From CAVQMC01 sp963713505 (GTDB taxonomy: Bacteria > Bacteroidota > Ignavibacteria > Ignavibacteriales > Ignavibacteriaceae): 64,000 bases of DNA. The notes beneath the pieces were generated by a model that saw nothing but the letters and a program-made list of their open reading frames with translations, had not been told where the DNA came from and searched no databases. Positions within the stretch are counted from its first letter, which is position 1, and each line of letters starts with the position of its first letter. The position numbers and the translations under genes were made by a program. Positions 63,760 through 64,000 of this stretch are shown here, in pieces. The DNA lies in assembly GCA_963713505.1 (NCBI GenBank), contig CAVQMC010000007.1, positions 186,001 through 250,000 on the forward strand, given 5' to 3'.

Positions 63760-63848
63760 TTTAATTTGATAAAAGCTTATTTTTAATTTTGTAAATATAA
63801 GTTTTTTACAAATTCACATAATCAATATTGTAAATTTCGGCTTACTTA

Positions 63849-64000
63849 ATGTTAAATTTTGAGTTCAAACCCTTCGAAGAAATGACGGAAGAGGATTATT
63901 CCGTCATTGGTTTTAAATCCGGCCTAGAAATACACCAGCAATTATTAACGGAAAAAAAATTATTCTGCAGATGTCCTGCCGGAAAATACAGCCATTTATA
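63849..64000 (+). CDS. GatB/GatE-family amidotransferase, GatE-like (3' end outside window)
   Basis: The first 50 codons are present. The protein reads GFKSGLEIHQQLLTEKKLFCRCPAG at about residues 21-45 (shown here in two overlapping parts: SGLEIHQQLLTEKKLF and KLFCRCPAG). Bacterial GatB normally reads IGLEVHVQL-x-T-x-SK-x-FC; the IHQQL and LFCRCP forms are those of GatE, the archaeal Glu-tRNA(Gln) amidotransferase subunit. The cysteines fit the family zinc site. The rest of the gene lies beyond the window, so domain content (for example the GatE insert domain) cannot be checked. Confidence 0.72.
   Translation, partial: MLNFEFKPFEEMTEEDYSVIGFKSGLEIHQQLLTEKKLFCRCPAGKYSHL

Noticed and set aside
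63760..63848. Terminator after the 70-residue ORF
   Set aside because: The possible arms AAAAGCTTAT and ATAAGTTTTT pair only with a bulge and a long loop in very AT-rich DNA.

Overview
This AT-rich window (estimated by eye at about one third G+C) reads as one continuous bacterial chromosome segment, not a plasmid or phage. lpxB, lpxK and a DUF374-type acyltransferase imply a Gram-negative cell with lipid A. Protein flavour and gene set (MiaE-like tRNA hydroxylase, KamA-type radical SAM enzyme, long SMC, FAPy-like Bacteroidota/Chlorobiota traits) suggest a member of the Ignavibacteriota/Chlorobiota-Bacteroidota group; this is a judgement from sequence likeness, not a search. No tRNA, rRNA, CRISPR array, insertion sequence or prophage was seen.

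Layout. 1-9.9 kb holds housekeeping genes: a partial miaE-like gene, a methyltransferase, uvrB, truA, gpsA-plsY, a tiny basic protein, a kamA-family gene with a possibly structured leader, ogt and nfuA. 10-18 kb holds an asparaginase convergent with a minus-strand operon queC-queF-glnD-murI-small ORF, then an MFS exporter and tpiA. 18-33 kb is a long plus-strand run: a degenerate glycoside-hydrolase-2-like membrane protein, smc, a HAD phosphatase, an ICMT-like methyltransferase, lpxB, a DUF374 acyltransferase, lpxK, ppdK, queA and ispD. 33-39 kb is a complete peptide/nickel-type ABC importer split over two divergent operons.

39-57 kb is the accessory-looking and most interesting part. A Ser/Thr kinase-ATPase-TPR protein is overlapped by a small TPR-like gene and then by a sigma-54 enhancer-binding protein. 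Immediately downstream lies a strong sigma-54-like promoter, with a palindrome upstream of it, driving a secreted protein made of ten nearly perfect 16-residue repeats. Next come a very large exported protein combining AMIN-like, zinc-metallopeptidase, beta-propeller and predicted barrel regions, two histidine-kinase-like proteins, a PAP2-type membrane enzyme, a 922-residue coiled coil and an exported GH13 enzyme. I propose the first part is a signalling-to-surface module. 57-64 kb holds an osmoprotectant-type ABC transporter with an unusual binding-protein/permease fusion, an etfB-etfA-acyl-CoA dehydrogenase operon, and the start of a GatE-like amidotransferase gene.

Quality warning. Fourteen apparent one-base insertions and one deletion interrupt conserved genes (truA, plsY, the GH2-like gene, lpxB, ppdK three times, an oppD-like gene three times, the kinase, the GH13 gene twice, etfB, etfA). 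Each insertion can be repaired by removing one base from a short run of identical bases, so sequencing or assembly error is the simplest explanation. ybaK also carries an in-frame stop. These genes are given as whole loci with the break points stated.
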